64,000 nucleotides of DNA from Parapedobacter deserti. GTDB lineage: Bacteria; Bacteroidota; Bacteroidia; Sphingobacteriales; Sphingobacteriaceae. The stretch spans positions 1 through 64,000 of the forward strand of contig NZ_JBHRTA010000004.1 of assembly GCF_042646065.1 (NCBI RefSeq). Direction: 5' to 3'. This document shows positions 8,991 to 17,757 of this stretch, one piece after another. Every line of letters begins with the position of its first letter. Position 1 is the stretch's first letter. The translations under genes and the position numbers were made by a program. Under the pieces are notes generated by a model, which was not told the DNA's origin, made no database searches, and worked only from the letters and a program-made list of their open reading frames with translations.

Positions 8991-9887
8991 ATGAATGGAA
9001 AACAAACAAAACCGACTATTGCTTTAATCATCCTCGCCACCATTGCAGGGGGCTTGGCACTGGCATTGACACTCGTTTCCATGGACAGGGTGCGGTTAGC
9101 GGCAGAGAATGACCGGCTCGGCGCCATGGCCACGCAATCGCACCTTGCCGGGAGCTCACGTGATCTTATCGCGGGCCTTGCCGACGCCGACGACCTACTG
9201 TTTGCCGGCAAATACCGGCAGGCTGCGGAAGCCTACCAGCAACTGCTCGGGACCGCGCCGGCTGACGCTGCCGGTATACTGGAGAGGCGCATCGATTATG
9301 CAACAAACAGGTCTGATCGGCACCCGAACGATTTAGACTCAGATAACGGATCTGAAAAGATAGATCAGCCCGCTGCGGATTCACTGGGCCTGTTGCGAAG
9401 ACAAAACGACAGCCTATTGCATGCATCAGTCCATTTAGCCGACAGCCTGAACCGCCGGATTACCGAGTTGGGCAGGCAGATACGAGACCGCAACCGGGCA
9501 TTGGAACAGAAAGCACAGATGCAGGTGATGGTCGTCAAAAATGCAGACGGCCTGACCATACACTATTTGGGTGAAACAAAAGAAAGCAAGGCAAATGGAT
9601 TCGGTACCGGCATATGGAAACAGTCGGGGGGTGTTTACAAAGGTGAATGGGTGGACAACCAAAGACACGGCCAGGGGACGTATACCTGGTCGGACGGCGA
9701 GTGGTATGAAGGTGAATTCTACAGGGATAAACGGAATGGAACCGGGCTATATACCTGGCCGAGCGGCGAACGGTATGAAGGCATGTGGAAGGATAACAAG
9801 CGCCACGGCAGCGGGGTACTCTATGACCCGGATGGCAACGTCAGTTACGACGGCTTGTGGCAAGATGACAAGCCGCTGAAGAAATAA
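8991..9887 (+). CDS. Membrane-anchored MORN-repeat protein (298 aa)
   Basis: The N-terminus is cytoplasmic and short, followed by one membrane segment at residues about 9-30 (IALIILATIAGGLALALTLV). Next comes a TPR-like helical pair ('DLLFAGKYRQAAEAYQQLLG', residues about 73-92), then a coiled coil (about 135-175). From about residue 205 there are at least four MORN repeats of the form 'Y.GEW.....HGQGTYTW..G..YEGEF' (for example GVYKGEWVDNQRHGQGTYTW and ERYEGMWKDNKRHGSGVLYD). MORN repeats usually bind membranes or scaffold proteins. It is 44 bp after the DUF2490 gene in the same direction and likely part of that operon. The specific role is unknown. Confidence 0.75.
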   Translation: MNGKQTKPTIALIILATIAGGLALALTLVSMDRVRLAAENDRLGAMATQSHLAGSSRDLIAGLADADDLLFAGKYRQAAEAYQQLLGTAPADAAGILERRIDYATNRSDRHPNDLDSDNGSEKIDQPAADSLGLLRRQNDSLLHASVHLADSLNRRITELGRQIRDRNRALEQKAQMQVMVVKNADGLTIHYLGETKESKANGFGTGIWKQSGGVYKGEWVDNQRHGQGTYTWSDGEWYEGEFYRDKRNGTGLYTWPSGERYEGMWKDNKRHGSGVLYDPDGNVSYDGLWQDDKPLKK

Positions 9888-9946
9888 CGGGTTCTGCCTA
9901 AAAACACGCAAAGCTACTGCAATCGCACAGCGTCAGCGATCAAAAC

Positions 9947-10810
9947 TCACCAGTAGGCAATGATCAGCACGGATACAACGGCCAAGGCTATCCCTATTTT
10001 ATTGATTAACGACAGTTTTTCCCGGAAAAGCACGACCCCGACAAGCGTACCGAGGGCGATGACCCCCACGTTCATACCGGTGAATACGATGGAAGGGTTT
10101 TCCGGCAACGCACGGTGGGCTTTCATATAAAACAAGATGTTGGCAAAGTTGAACCCGCCCAAGACGATTCCCCAGAATATGGCATGCACTGAAAATTTCT
10201 TGCGCGCCACGGTGACGTGATAAATCAGGTAGCCGAACGCAGCAACCGTCGCGAAGCTAAAGACAATCAGCATCGAAGTGGTGTAGGGCACTCCGGTGTG
10301 CTGCGCAACCTGTTTGAACAGGATGTCGATGATACCATAGCCGAAGAATACGACCAGGGGAAATATCCACATGCGATGATTCATCCCATGTTGATTGCGC
10401 CCGCGGTGCCAGCCTATACTGCATAACATCCCCCCTACGCCGATGGCGACACCAACAAGCTTGCCTACATGCAGTGATTCGTTGAACAGCCAGAAGGCAG
10501 CAATAAGCGCGATGAACAATGAAAGGCGCTGTGCCACTTCCGTACGCACGATTCCTGCATATCGAATGGAAGCGCTAAGGGCAAAAAATATGCCCGGCAA
10601 TAGGACAGCCAAAGCGGCGTACTGCCCAACGGGTGCCAAACGAAGCACATCTGGCGACCATTCTGGCCGGAGGAAAAACCACGTACACAGCACCGCCATC
10701 GGATAGTTCCAGACAATGAGCTGGGATGTGTCCACACCGTAACGCCGGGCCAACTTGAGGAGCACAGAAACCGTGACACTGCAAACGACACTGAACAATA
10801 CAAATACCAT
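9947..10810 (-). CDS. EamA/DMT-superfamily transporter (287 aa)
   Basis: Ten hydrophobic segments arranged as two similar halves fit the drug/metabolite transporter (EamA) fold. The first half begins with FVLFSVVCSVTVSVLLKLAR; a short hydrophilic linker lies near residue 145 (GRNQHGMNHR). The second half ends with 'GTLVGVVLFREKLSLINKIG', the usual penultimate EamA helix. The substrate cannot be told from the sequence. The ATG at 10810 is preferred over the longer frame to 10900 because it places the first transmembrane helix at the N-terminus, and a -7-like TAACTTAG lies at 10831-10838 on the minus strand, inside the longer version. It converges with the MORN gene and is divergent from valS. 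Confidence 0.75.
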   Translation of the reverse strand: MVFVLFSVVCSVTVSVLLKLARRYGVDTSQLIVWNYPMAVLCTWFFLRPEWSPDVLRLAPVGQYAALAVLLPGIFFALSASIRYAGIVRTEVAQRLSLFIALIAAFWLFNESLHVGKLVGVAIGVGGMLCSIGWHRGRNQHGMNHRMWIFPLVVFFGYGIIDILFKQVAQHTGVPYTTSMLIVFSFATVAAFGYLIYHVTVARKKFSVHAIFWGIVLGGFNFANILFYMKAHRALPENPSIVFTGMNVGVIALGTLVGVVLFREKLSLINKIGIALAVVSVLIIAYW

Positions 10811-10935
10811 GGGCCCGATCTGACGATCGGCTAAGTTAGTAATACTTCCGATATAACCATGCGACAACCGCATCCATATATAATAACCGGCATTAACCAA
10901 TAGGTAATGGCACGCCGGCTACCGGATGATTGGAT

Positions 10936-10966
10936 TTGCTTTCAATCACAACTTTGGCTAAGTTTG
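10936..10966 (+). promoter_or_regulatory. Promoter of valS
   Basis: A TTG at 10936-10938, a 20-bp spacer and TAAGTTTG at 10959-10966 match the Bacteroidota -33/-7 pattern. The predicted transcript would start about 20 bp before the valS ATG. Confidence 0.6.
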
Positions 10967-10991
10967 CGTCCCTTAAAAGCGTAGATATTCC

Positions 10992-13619
10992 ATGAGCATA
11001 GCAAAAACATACAGCCCAAAGGAAGCCGAGGACAAATGGTACACCTACTGGCTGGAAAAAGGGTTTTTCCGTTCCGTACCGGACGACCGCGAACCATATA
11101 CTATCGTGATGCCGCCACCCAACGTCACCGGCGTACTGCACATGGGGCATATGCTGAATAACACCATACAGGACGTATTGATCCGCCGTGCTCGTATGCA
11201 AGGGAAGAACGCCTGCTGGGTACCCGGTACCGACCATGCCTCCATCGCGACAGAAGCTAAAGTCGTATCAATGCTTAAAGACAAGGGTATCAACAAAAAA
11301 GAGCTGACACGTGAACAGTTCCTTGAACATGCCTGGGAATGGAAGGAAAAATACGGCGGCATCATTCTGAAGCAACTGGAAAAACTCGGTGCCTCATGCG
11401 ATTGGGACCGGACACGCTTCACCATGGAGCCGGACCTATCTGATGCTGTGATCGACGCATTCATCCGTCTCTACCGGAAGGGGTATATTTACCGTGGGGT
11501 GCGTATGGTAAATTGGGATCCTCAGGGACGCACGGCCCTCTCCGATGAAGAGGTCATCCGCCGGGAGGTAAACCAAACGTTGTATTATGTGCGGTATGCG
11601 GTGAAGGATGTAGATGAAGAGGCCACGTATCTGACCATTGCAACTACACGCCCCGAAACCATCATGGCAGACACGGCGGTGTGCATCAACCCAAACGACC
11701 CGCGGTATGCGCATCTCCGGGGGAGAAAGGCGTTAGTTCCGCTCATCAACCGTGAAATACCGATCATCGAAGACGAATACGTGGATATGGAATTCGGTAC
11801 CGGTTGTTTGAAGGTGACGCCAGCGCACGACCTGAATGACTATGAACTGGGGCTCCGGCACAATCTGGAAGTCATCGACATCTTGAACGACGACGGCACA
11901 CTCAACGAGCAGGCACAGATCCTGGTTGGCGAAGATCGGTTCAAAGCCCGCAAAGCTGTCGCCCGGCTATTGGAAGAAGCCGGCCAGCTGGAAAAGACCG
12001 AGCCTTATAAATCACAGGTCGGCTTTTCTGAACGAACAGATGCAGCAATTGAACCGAAGCTGTCTATGCAGTGGTTCTGCCGCATGAAGGAACTGGCCAG
12101 GCCAGCGCTGGATTATGTGCTGAACGGCGAGGTCAAGCTGATCCCCGACAAGTTCATCAGCACATACCGCCATTGGATGGAAAACATCAAGGATTGGACC
12201 ATCAGCCGCCAATTATGGTGGGGGCAGCGCATTCCTGCTTGGTACAACGCTCAAAACGAATGGGTAGTAGCCAAAACGGAAGAAGAAGCCCGGAACCTGT
12301 TTGAGGCGGAAGGCAAGTCGACCGAGCGCATCCACCAAGAAGATGACGTGCTGGACACGTGGTTTTCCTCGGGCCTTTGGCCTATGTCGGTATTCGACGG
12401 CACACGCCACCCGGACAATGACGACATCCGCTATTATTATCCGACCAATGATCTCGTTACTGCTCCTGAAATCTTGTTTTTCTGGGTGGCGCGCATGATC
12501 ATCTTCGGCCACGAATTCCGCCAGCGGCCGCCTTTTAAAAACGTATACCTCACGGGCATCGTGCGCGACAAATTGGGGCGGAAAATGTCCAAATCGCTCG
12601 GCAATTCGCCGGATCCTATCGAACTGATGGAGCAGTACGGCACGGACGGCGTACGGGTGGGCATGCTGCTCTCCTCGCCTGCCGGCAACGACCTGATGTT
12701 TGACGTAGCCTACTGTGAACAGGGACGCAATTTTGCGAACAAGATCTGGAATGCGTTCCGGCTGGTCAAAGGCTGGGAGGTAGCAGATAGCGCCTCCACC
12801 CCGGCGCAGCGCGAGGCGGCCAGCTGGTTCCAGCACCGATTCAATCAGGCCATGGCCGAGATAGACGCACATTTTGCCGCATACCGCATATCGGATGCGC
12901 TTATGGCTACTTATAAGCTCGTCTGGGACGATTTCTGCTCATGGTACCTCGAACTGATGAAACCTGCCTACCAGCAACCTATTGCAAAAGAGGCCCTCGA
13001 AACAACTAAGGGATTTTTCGCGTCCGTGCTGAAGCTCATCCATCCGTTTATGCCTTTTATCAGCGAGGAGCTGTGGCACGACGAGCTGTTTGGCCCACGC
13101 GCCGAACGTGACTGCTGCATCGTGGCCGAATACCCTAAGGGCGGCGCATATGATGAAAAGAAGCTCGCCGACTTTGCCGGAATCCAACAAGTGGTTTCTG
13201 AAGTGCGCAACCTCCGGAATGCCAAGCAAATATCACCGAAGACACCGCTTCCGCTTATGATCAATGCTACTTCGGGAATCGACTTTGCCCGCTACGCAGA
13301 TTGTATACAGAAAATGGCCAATGTTTCGGATATCGGTGTTGCCACCACACAACCGGCCGGCTCGACCAGCTTCCTGGTTGGTAAAGACGAGTTTTATGTA
13401 AGCCTGGCGCAAAACATCGACGTGGAAGCCGAGCGGGAACGCATCACCAAGGAAATTGAATACCTGCAGGGGTTTCTCCGATCGGTAAATGCCAAACTCT
13501 CCAACGATCGCTTCGTGCAAAATGCCAAACCTGAAGTGGTGGCCAACGAGCGCAACAAAAAGGCCGACGCCGAGGCGAAGATCAAGTTGCTGGAGGAAAG
13601 TCTGGCGAATCTTCTTTGA
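10992..13619 (+). CDS. valS: Valine--tRNA ligase (875 aa)
   Basis: This is the cytosolic class I synthetase that charges tRNA-Val. The class signature is present as 'PPPNVTGVLHMGH' with H50-M-G-H53, and the KMSKS loop as K531-M-S-K-S535. The editing domain (about residues 190-340) carries 'TTRPETIMADTAVCI', and 'GTDHASIATEAKV' is the Val-type variant near residue 80. The C-terminal coiled-coil arm (residues about 805-875, 'ERERITKEIEYLQGFL') is typical of ValRS. Length matches the family. It has its own promoter and a short terminator hairpin directly after the stop. Confidence 0.97.
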   Translation: MSIAKTYSPKEAEDKWYTYWLEKGFFRSVPDDREPYTIVMPPPNVTGVLHMGHMLNNTIQDVLIRRARMQGKNACWVPGTDHASIATEAKVVSMLKDKGINKKELTREQFLEHAWEWKEKYGGIILKQLEKLGASCDWDRTRFTMEPDLSDAVIDAFIRLYRKGYIYRGVRMVNWDPQGRTALSDEEVIRREVNQTLYYVRYAVKDVDEEATYLTIATTRPETIMADTAVCINPNDPRYAHLRGRKALVPLINREIPIIEDEYVDMEFGTGCLKVTPAHDLNDYELGLRHNLEVIDILNDDGTLNEQAQILVGEDRFKARKAVARLLEEAGQLEKTEPYKSQVGFSERTDAAIEPKLSMQWFCRMKELARPALDYVLNGEVKLIPDKFISTYRHWMENIKDWTISRQLWWGQRIPAWYNAQNEWVVAKTEEEARNLFEAEGKSTERIHQEDDVLDTWFSSGLWPMSVFDGTRHPDNDDIRYYYPTNDLVTAPEILFFWVARMIIFGHEFRQRPPFKNVYLTGIVRDKLGRKMSKSLGNSPDPIELMEQYGTDGVRVGMLLSSPAGNDLMFDVAYCEQGRNFANKIWNAFRLVKGWEVADSASTPAQREAASWFQHRFNQAMAEIDAHFAAYRISDALMATYKLVWDDFCSWYLELMKPAYQQPIAKEALETTKGFFASVLKLIHPFMPFISEELWHDELFGPRAERDCCIVAEYPKGGAYDEKKLADFAGIQQVVSEVRNLRNAKQISPKTPLPLMINATSGIDFARYADCIQKMANVSDIGVATTQPAGSTSFLVGKDEFYVSLAQNIDVEAERERITKEIEYLQGFLRSVNAKLSNDRFVQNAKPEVVANERNKKADAEAKIKLLEESLANLL

Positions 13620-13636
13620 AACCGTTTGGTTTTTTT
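13619..13636 (+). terminator. Probable intrinsic terminator of valS
   Basis: AAACC-GTTT-GGTTT followed by more T residues immediately overlaps and follows the valS stop codon. The stem is only five pairs and AT-rich, so strength is uncertain. Confidence 0.45.
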
Positions 13637-13676
13637 ATAGTTTAGCAGGCTTAAGTTGAACTATTTACCAAAAATC

Positions 13677-14318
13677 ATGAAGAAACTATTGTACATTACC
13701 TGCATTGGTTTGATAGCCACTGCTTGCCAGCAAGGGCAGAACCAACAAGACGAACCAGCTACAGACCCCCATGCGATCACCTGCGACGGCATCGGCCCGG
13801 TAAAACTAAGCTATTCGTACGCTGCCATAGACAGTGCGGTTGGCTCAGATAAGCTGGAAAATAGCACGGTAGAAGAAGACGGCAATACGATACACGTGAC
13901 CAAAGTATTCCCCAATGAGGCCGAAGAAATAACGGTTTATTGGGCGGAAAGCCAGGAACCGTATAACACCATCACCAAAATCGCTGTCGCCAATAATTTT
14001 GGCCCGTACCAAACAGCAGAGGGCTTGCGTGTTGGCTCCACACTGAACGAAGTAAAACAATACAACAACTTCATGCCGATTTCCATGACCAATTTTTACA
14101 ATAGCCTGGATGGTTTTGCCAGAATCACTGGTTTCAATGGCGGCGACATCGAGGCAAACTATCCGTGTCTCGGCGGGAAACTGGATATTGTAAAGCAGCG
14201 GGGTGTGGATGTCCGCACGCTGGACGAGATCAAGCCCCAGCAGGAACTTCAATCCTCGCACAAGCTCTTTAATTCCATCGATGTAGAGGTCGTGGAACTG
14301 AGCGTGTCGGCCAACTAA
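13677..14318 (+). CDS. Hypothetical lipoprotein (213 aa)
   Basis: The ATG at 13677 gives MKKLLYITCIGLIATACQQG, a lipoprotein signal with Cys17 as the likely lipidated residue, followed by a Gln/Asp-rich linker. The upstream alternative at 13656 is a TTG and would bury the signal. The mature part has 'DGIGPVKLSYSYAAIDSAVG' near residue 40 and 'AEGLRVGSTLNEVKQYN' near residue 125, a pattern seen in Bacteroidota lipoproteins of unknown function where two similar 'G.t..el......g' segments recur. It converges with the beta-barrel gene; their stops are two bases apart. No specific role can be assigned. Confidence 0.7.
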   Translation: MKKLLYITCIGLIATACQQGQNQQDEPATDPHAITCDGIGPVKLSYSYAAIDSAVGSDKLENSTVEEDGNTIHVTKVFPNEAEEITVYWAESQEPYNTITKIAVANNFGPYQTAEGLRVGSTLNEVKQYNNFMPISMTNFYNSLDGFARITGFNGGDIEANYPCLGGKLDIVKQRGVDVRTLDEIKPQQELQSSHKLFNSIDVEVVELSVSAN

Positions 14319-14320
14319 GG

Positions 14321-14974
14321 TCACATCCCGATGATCCGGGCCATGCTGTTTTTCAATGCGGTCACATCGGTCTTCAGTCCGCCGTACAGCGAGATGATAT
14401 TGACCTGACGTTCCTGTATATTACGGAAGTTGTGCAGCCATCCGGCCTCAATGAAAAGAAAGAATCCTCCGATTTTATAATCTGCTCCCACCCCGGCCCT
14501 TACGGTCGGGGTGATGTGGGTTATATTTTCAATAGTCACCCGGCTTTGATCCGTAGAGACGGCAGCCCTTGGCTCTACCACTACACCAGCGCCCGGGCCC
14601 GCGTATGCATAGGTGTTCAGCCGCCCCAGCTGCCGGCGTATTCCTCCGGCAAGGTTGAGGATGTAAAAGTTGCTTCTGCCTTTTTCCAGGTCATAGGCGT
14701 AGTCGGGGTCGTGTTCTTGCTGGTTGTACCGAAACGTTAGGAAATCTACCGTTGGGTACAGGAAGTAATGGCGGTTAGGCAGCGAAATGTCCAGGCCTAG
14801 GCTGTTGGAAAACTTAGCCTGTAACACCTCGCTCGTCTCGCCCAGGGCGAACCCCCATCCAAGGCCGCTGATCACAAAAACTTTTCCATGATGCAGGGTA
14901 TCAGGGCCCGATTGCGCCATCATGTTCCCCGTCATCGAGAAGAGCGTTAAAAAGAGTACCAATCGGTTCCGCAT
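14321..14974 (-). CDS. Outer-membrane beta-barrel protein, PorT-like size (217 aa)
   Basis: A signal peptide (MRNRLVLFLTLFSMTGNMMA) is followed by alternating strands with many Gly and aromatic residues: 'VFVISGLGWGFALGETSEV', 'FYILNLAGGIRRQLGRL', 'YAYAGPGAGVVVEPRA', 'PTVRAGVGADYKIGGFFLFI'. This fits a small eight-stranded outer-membrane barrel of the OmpW/PorT size class, but I cannot place it in a named family. It is a single gene, convergent with the lipoprotein at 13677, and no regulatory signal is obvious. Confidence 0.6.
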   Translation of the reverse strand: MRNRLVLFLTLFSMTGNMMAQSGPDTLHHGKVFVISGLGWGFALGETSEVLQAKFSNSLGLDISLPNRHYFLYPTVDFLTFRYNQQEHDPDYAYDLEKGRSNFYILNLAGGIRRQLGRLNTYAYAGPGAGVVVEPRAAVSTDQSRVTIENITHITPTVRAGVGADYKIGGFFLFIEAGWLHNFRNIQERQVNIISLYGGLKTDVTALKNSMARIIGM

Positions 14975-15042
14975 GCTTTATGTTCGCTATGGTTCTATAT
15001 AGTTACACTACAACAGGGAGTTTGTTAAAAAGTTTGCGCATT

Positions 15043-15648
15043 TTACAAGTAATCCTTGCTTTGCGGCCCGTGATTAAACAACAGGTCGACAACGCTAAGG
15101 CCGGGTATGAACCCATGTTTGCTCTCGAAGACCTGATAATAGGGCTTGCCCATTTCAGGTTTCCGTTTCGGATGGATCGTCTGCCTAAAATCCGTGTCCG
15201 GTGCATAGTCTTCGCGGAAGCTCTGGGTAAAAGTGATTTCCCGATTGATCTTCAGCAACCGCATCAGCACCTCCAGCTGCTCCATGTTATACTCAAACAG
15301 CCACTCATACCGCCGGGTGTAAAAGGGTGCGAAATCGTCTTCATAATATTCAAAGTACGCCGAACTCCGATATGCGGTCTGTAGGCTCATCCAGTGCAGC
15401 CGTTGCCAATTCCAATCGTTGCTGATTTGTACATCCTTCATCTGCGTATGCCCATTGCGCCCGCGCTGCACCGGCACGATAAGATCCAGCTGGCCGTTGG
15501 CTGAATACACCGATGCTCGGGTACGGTAGCTCTGTTTGATATAATTTTCGTGCTGTTCGATCAGTATAGGTTTCGCATTATTCTGGATGGCGCTGAAATA
15601 AGGTACCGGAGGCAGATAAAAGGCAGGTAAGATAAGGTGATTGTCCAT
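15043..15648 (-). CDS. WbqC-like family protein (201 aa)
   Basis: WbqC proteins are found in O-antigen and surface-glycan gene sets and are thought to act in sugar-nucleotide or viosamine-type modification; biochemistry is limited. The signatures here are 'LPAFYLPPVPYFSAIQNNA' at the N-terminus, 'ENYIKQSYRTRASVYSANGQ' near residue 30, 'LIVPVQRGRNGHTQMKDVQI' near 57, 'WNWQRLHWMSLQTAYRSSAYFEYY' near 80, and the C-terminal 'LSVVDLLFNHGP'. The ATG at 15648 places the conserved start correctly; the longer frame to 15699 adds 17 residues of no conserved character. It is divergent from the acyltransferase at 15743. Confidence 0.8.
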   Translation of the reverse strand: MDNHLILPAFYLPPVPYFSAIQNNAKPILIEQHENYIKQSYRTRASVYSANGQLDLIVPVQRGRNGHTQMKDVQISNDWNWQRLHWMSLQTAYRSSAYFEYYEDDFAPFYTRRYEWLFEYNMEQLEVLMRLLKINREITFTQSFREDYAPDTDFRQTIHPKRKPEMGKPYYQVFESKHGFIPGLSVVDLLFNHGPQSKDYL

Positions 15649-15693
15649 GTTAACGCAAGGAAATATGAGTTTGGGCTGTAAAAATAACTTAAA

Positions 15694-15724
15694 TTGCATA
15701 TAAAGGCAACTTTATCTAAGTTTG
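15694..15724 (+). promoter_or_regulatory. Promoter of the acyltransferase-GT2 pair
   Basis: TTG at 15694-15696, a 20-bp spacer and TAAGTTTG at 15717-15724 match the Bacteroidota -33/-7 pattern. The predicted start of transcription is only about 10-15 bp before the ATG at 15743, which argues against the upstream TTG at 15722. Confidence 0.6.
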
Positions 15725-15742
15725 CAGCTTCACGCACCACTA

Positions 15743-16618
15743 ATGGCCGTAATGCGAAAATCTTCCGTACTATCATTCTGTCTTTACCTGATTTCCCTGC
15801 TACCATTCTGGGCGCTTTACGCGCTGGCGGACGTGCTGTATGTGGTATTGTACCATGTCGCCAAATACCGTAAACAGGTGGTCCGTGAAAACCTCCGAAA
15901 CGCCTTTCCAGAAAAAACAGATGCAGAACGCAGGGCGATCGAGCGGAAATTCTACCGCTTTCTGCCGGACTTGATTGTAGAATCGATCAAGATGCGCAGC
16001 ATCTCGGCAAGTGAAGTTGAAAAACGCATAGTCGTTTATGGAATGGAAGATTTGGAGCGCCATTTTGCTACGGGGCGAGGTGTCGTGGGTGTCGCGGCCC
16101 ACTACGCCAATTGGGAGCTGGGCATCCACCGGCTGAGCTTGCTGATCAAGCACCCCGTGCTTATCATCTACAAGCCGCTGAAAAATCAGGCGGTTGACTC
16201 GGTATACAATGCCGTAAGAAGACGCTTCGGTGCAGTCATGGTGCCGATGAAACAGACGCTGCGGAAGATTGTAGCTCACAGCCAGCAACCCCACATCAGC
16301 GTCTTTGTGGCCGACCAGACGCCCCGGCACGGGGATTCGGATTATTTCATCCCGTTTCTCAATCAGGATACGCTGGTCTATACCGGCGCGGAGAAAATCG
16401 CCAAGATGACGAACTTCCCTGTGGTGTTTTGCCACATCGACCGGCTGAAGCGCGGGTATTACAGCTGCACCTTCACCACGCTGGTGGAAAATCCCTCTGC
16501 GGTACCCGGCCACGGCATCACAGACATTCACAACGCTTTTACTGAAGACATTATCCGCCGGAAGCCCGAGTGGTGGCTGTGGTCACACCGGCGGTGGAAA
16601 AGGAAACCCAAGGCATGA
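15743..16618 (+). CDS. LpxL/HtrB-type lipid A acyltransferase (lysophospholipid acyltransferase family, 291 aa)
   Basis: The enzyme would transfer a secondary acyl chain onto lipid A or a related lipid at the inner membrane. One N-terminal membrane segment (LSFCLYLISLLPFWALYALA) is followed by 'VVRENLRNAFPEKTDAERR', typical of the family. The catalytic H-x4-E motif is in 'VGVAAHYANWELGI' (near residue 115). Later blocks are 'FVADQTPRHGDSDYFIPFLN', which carries the acceptor-site pattern, and the C-terminal 'PEWWLWSHRRWKRKP', a hallmark of LpxL-type proteins. ATG 15743 or 15752 could be the start. Its stop overlaps the start of the GT2 gene (ATGA), so the two are translationally coupled. Confidence 0.85.
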   Translation: MAVMRKSSVLSFCLYLISLLPFWALYALADVLYVVLYHVAKYRKQVVRENLRNAFPEKTDAERRAIERKFYRFLPDLIVESIKMRSISASEVEKRIVVYGMEDLERHFATGRGVVGVAAHYANWELGIHRLSLLIKHPVLIIYKPLKNQAVDSVYNAVRRRFGAVMVPMKQTLRKIVAHSQQPHISVFVADQTPRHGDSDYFIPFLNQDTLVYTGAEKIAKMTNFPVVFCHIDRLKRGYYSCTFTTLVENPSAVPGHGITDIHNAFTEDIIRRKPEWWLWSHRRWKRKPKA

Positions 16619-17646
16619 AAAAGTACCCGAAAGTGGCCGTCGTCATACTCAACTGGAACGGGAGGTTTTTTTTGGAGAGGTTCCTGCCTTCTGTATATAA
16701 CAGCGATTACCCCAACATCGAGTTTGTCGTCGGCGACAACGGCTCTACCGATGACTCGGTGGCTTTTGTTGCGAACTCGTACCCTGCCATACGCGTTGTC
16801 CGCAATGAAAGCAACCTTGGATTCGCGGGAGGTTATAACGAAGTACTGAAACAGGTGGATGCCGACTATTTCGTATTGCTCAATTCAGACGTGGAAGTGA
16901 CCCCACATTGGATCACCCCGGTCATCGAACTGCTGGAAAGCCATCCGGACATGGCAGTTGCGCAACCCAAGATCCGCTCGTATTACCACCGTGAGCACTT
17001 TGAACATGCCGGTGCTGCCGGCGGGTTTATCGATTACTATGGCTTCCCGTTTTGCCGGGGGCGCATGCTGCATGTCGTAGAACAGGACAATGGCCAGTAT
17101 GACGACTCCTGCGAAGTGTTCTGGGCCAGCGGTGCCGCATTTTTCATCAAACGCCACTGCTGGGAGGAGGCAGGCGGCTTCGATCCCGACTTCTTCGCCC
17201 ATATGGAAGAGGTAGACCTCTGCTGGCGCCTCAAGCTGACAGGATACCGCATCGGGTATTGCTCGAAATCGGTTGTATACCACGTGGGTGGCGGCACACT
17301 GGCTGCCAGCAACCCCCGGAAGACCTACCTCAATTTCCGCAACAGCCTGTTCATGATGCAGAAAAACCTGCCCCTGATCGATGCCTGCTGGGTGGTGTTC
17401 GCGCGGATGTGGATTGACCTGGTGGCACTGCTCCACTTTTTGATATTAGGTAAGTTCAGGGATGCATGGGCAATAAGCCGGTCGCACCAACGCTTTTTCC
17501 TTGACTTTTTCAAGACTGCGCGGAAGCGCAGGCGGCATAGCCGGCGGTTCAGCAAAAAGGGAATGTACGGTGGAAGTTTCATCTGGGCGTTTTATTTGGG
17601 GAGAAAGACGCGTTTCAGCATGCTTAACCGCCGGCGCTTTTTGTAA
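16615..17646 (+). CDS. Family 2 glycosyltransferase (343 aa)
   Basis: The GT-A fold is visible from 'VAVVILNWNGRFFLERFLPS', 'VVGDNGSTDDSVAFV', 'NLGFAGGYNEVLKQ' and the metal-binding region 'DYFVLLNSDVEVTP'. 'FFAHMEEVDLCWRLKLTGYRIG' is the acceptor-side ExDxxxR-type motif of rhamnosyltransferase-like members. The C-terminal third has a membrane-associated hydrophobic stretch (DACWVVFARMWIDLVALLHFLIL) and a strongly basic tail. It overlaps the acyltransferase gene by four bases, which suggests that both act on the same lipid-linked glycan, for example LPS core. Sugar and acceptor are not known. Confidence 0.85.
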   Translation: MKKYPKVAVVILNWNGRFFLERFLPSVYNSDYPNIEFVVGDNGSTDDSVAFVANSYPAIRVVRNESNLGFAGGYNEVLKQVDADYFVLLNSDVEVTPHWITPVIELLESHPDMAVAQPKIRSYYHREHFEHAGAAGGFIDYYGFPFCRGRMLHVVEQDNGQYDDSCEVFWASGAAFFIKRHCWEEAGGFDPDFFAHMEEVDLCWRLKLTGYRIGYCSKSVVYHVGGGTLAASNPRKTYLNFRNSLFMMQKNLPLIDACWVVFARMWIDLVALLHFLILGKFRDAWAISRSHQRFFLDFFKTARKRRRHSRRFSKKGMYGGSFIWAFYLGRKTRFSMLNRRRFL

Positions 17647-17757
17647 AATACCGGCTACAGGGCAACTTTCTGTACAAAAAGTTGTTATCTTAGAAACGCC
17701 GGCATAGCGGACTCGTTCATTCATTTTTTGCAAATTGTAAACCAATACAGTGAAACC

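Noticed and set aside
12213..12872. 219-codon minus-strand ORF
   Set aside because: Antisense shadow of valS, which is certain from its motifs.
13656..13676. Upstream TTG start for the lipoprotein
   Set aside because: It would place 7 residues before a clear lipoprotein signal peptide that already begins with ATG.
15800..16531. 243-codon minus-strand ORF
   Set aside because: Antisense shadow of the LpxL-type acyltransferase.
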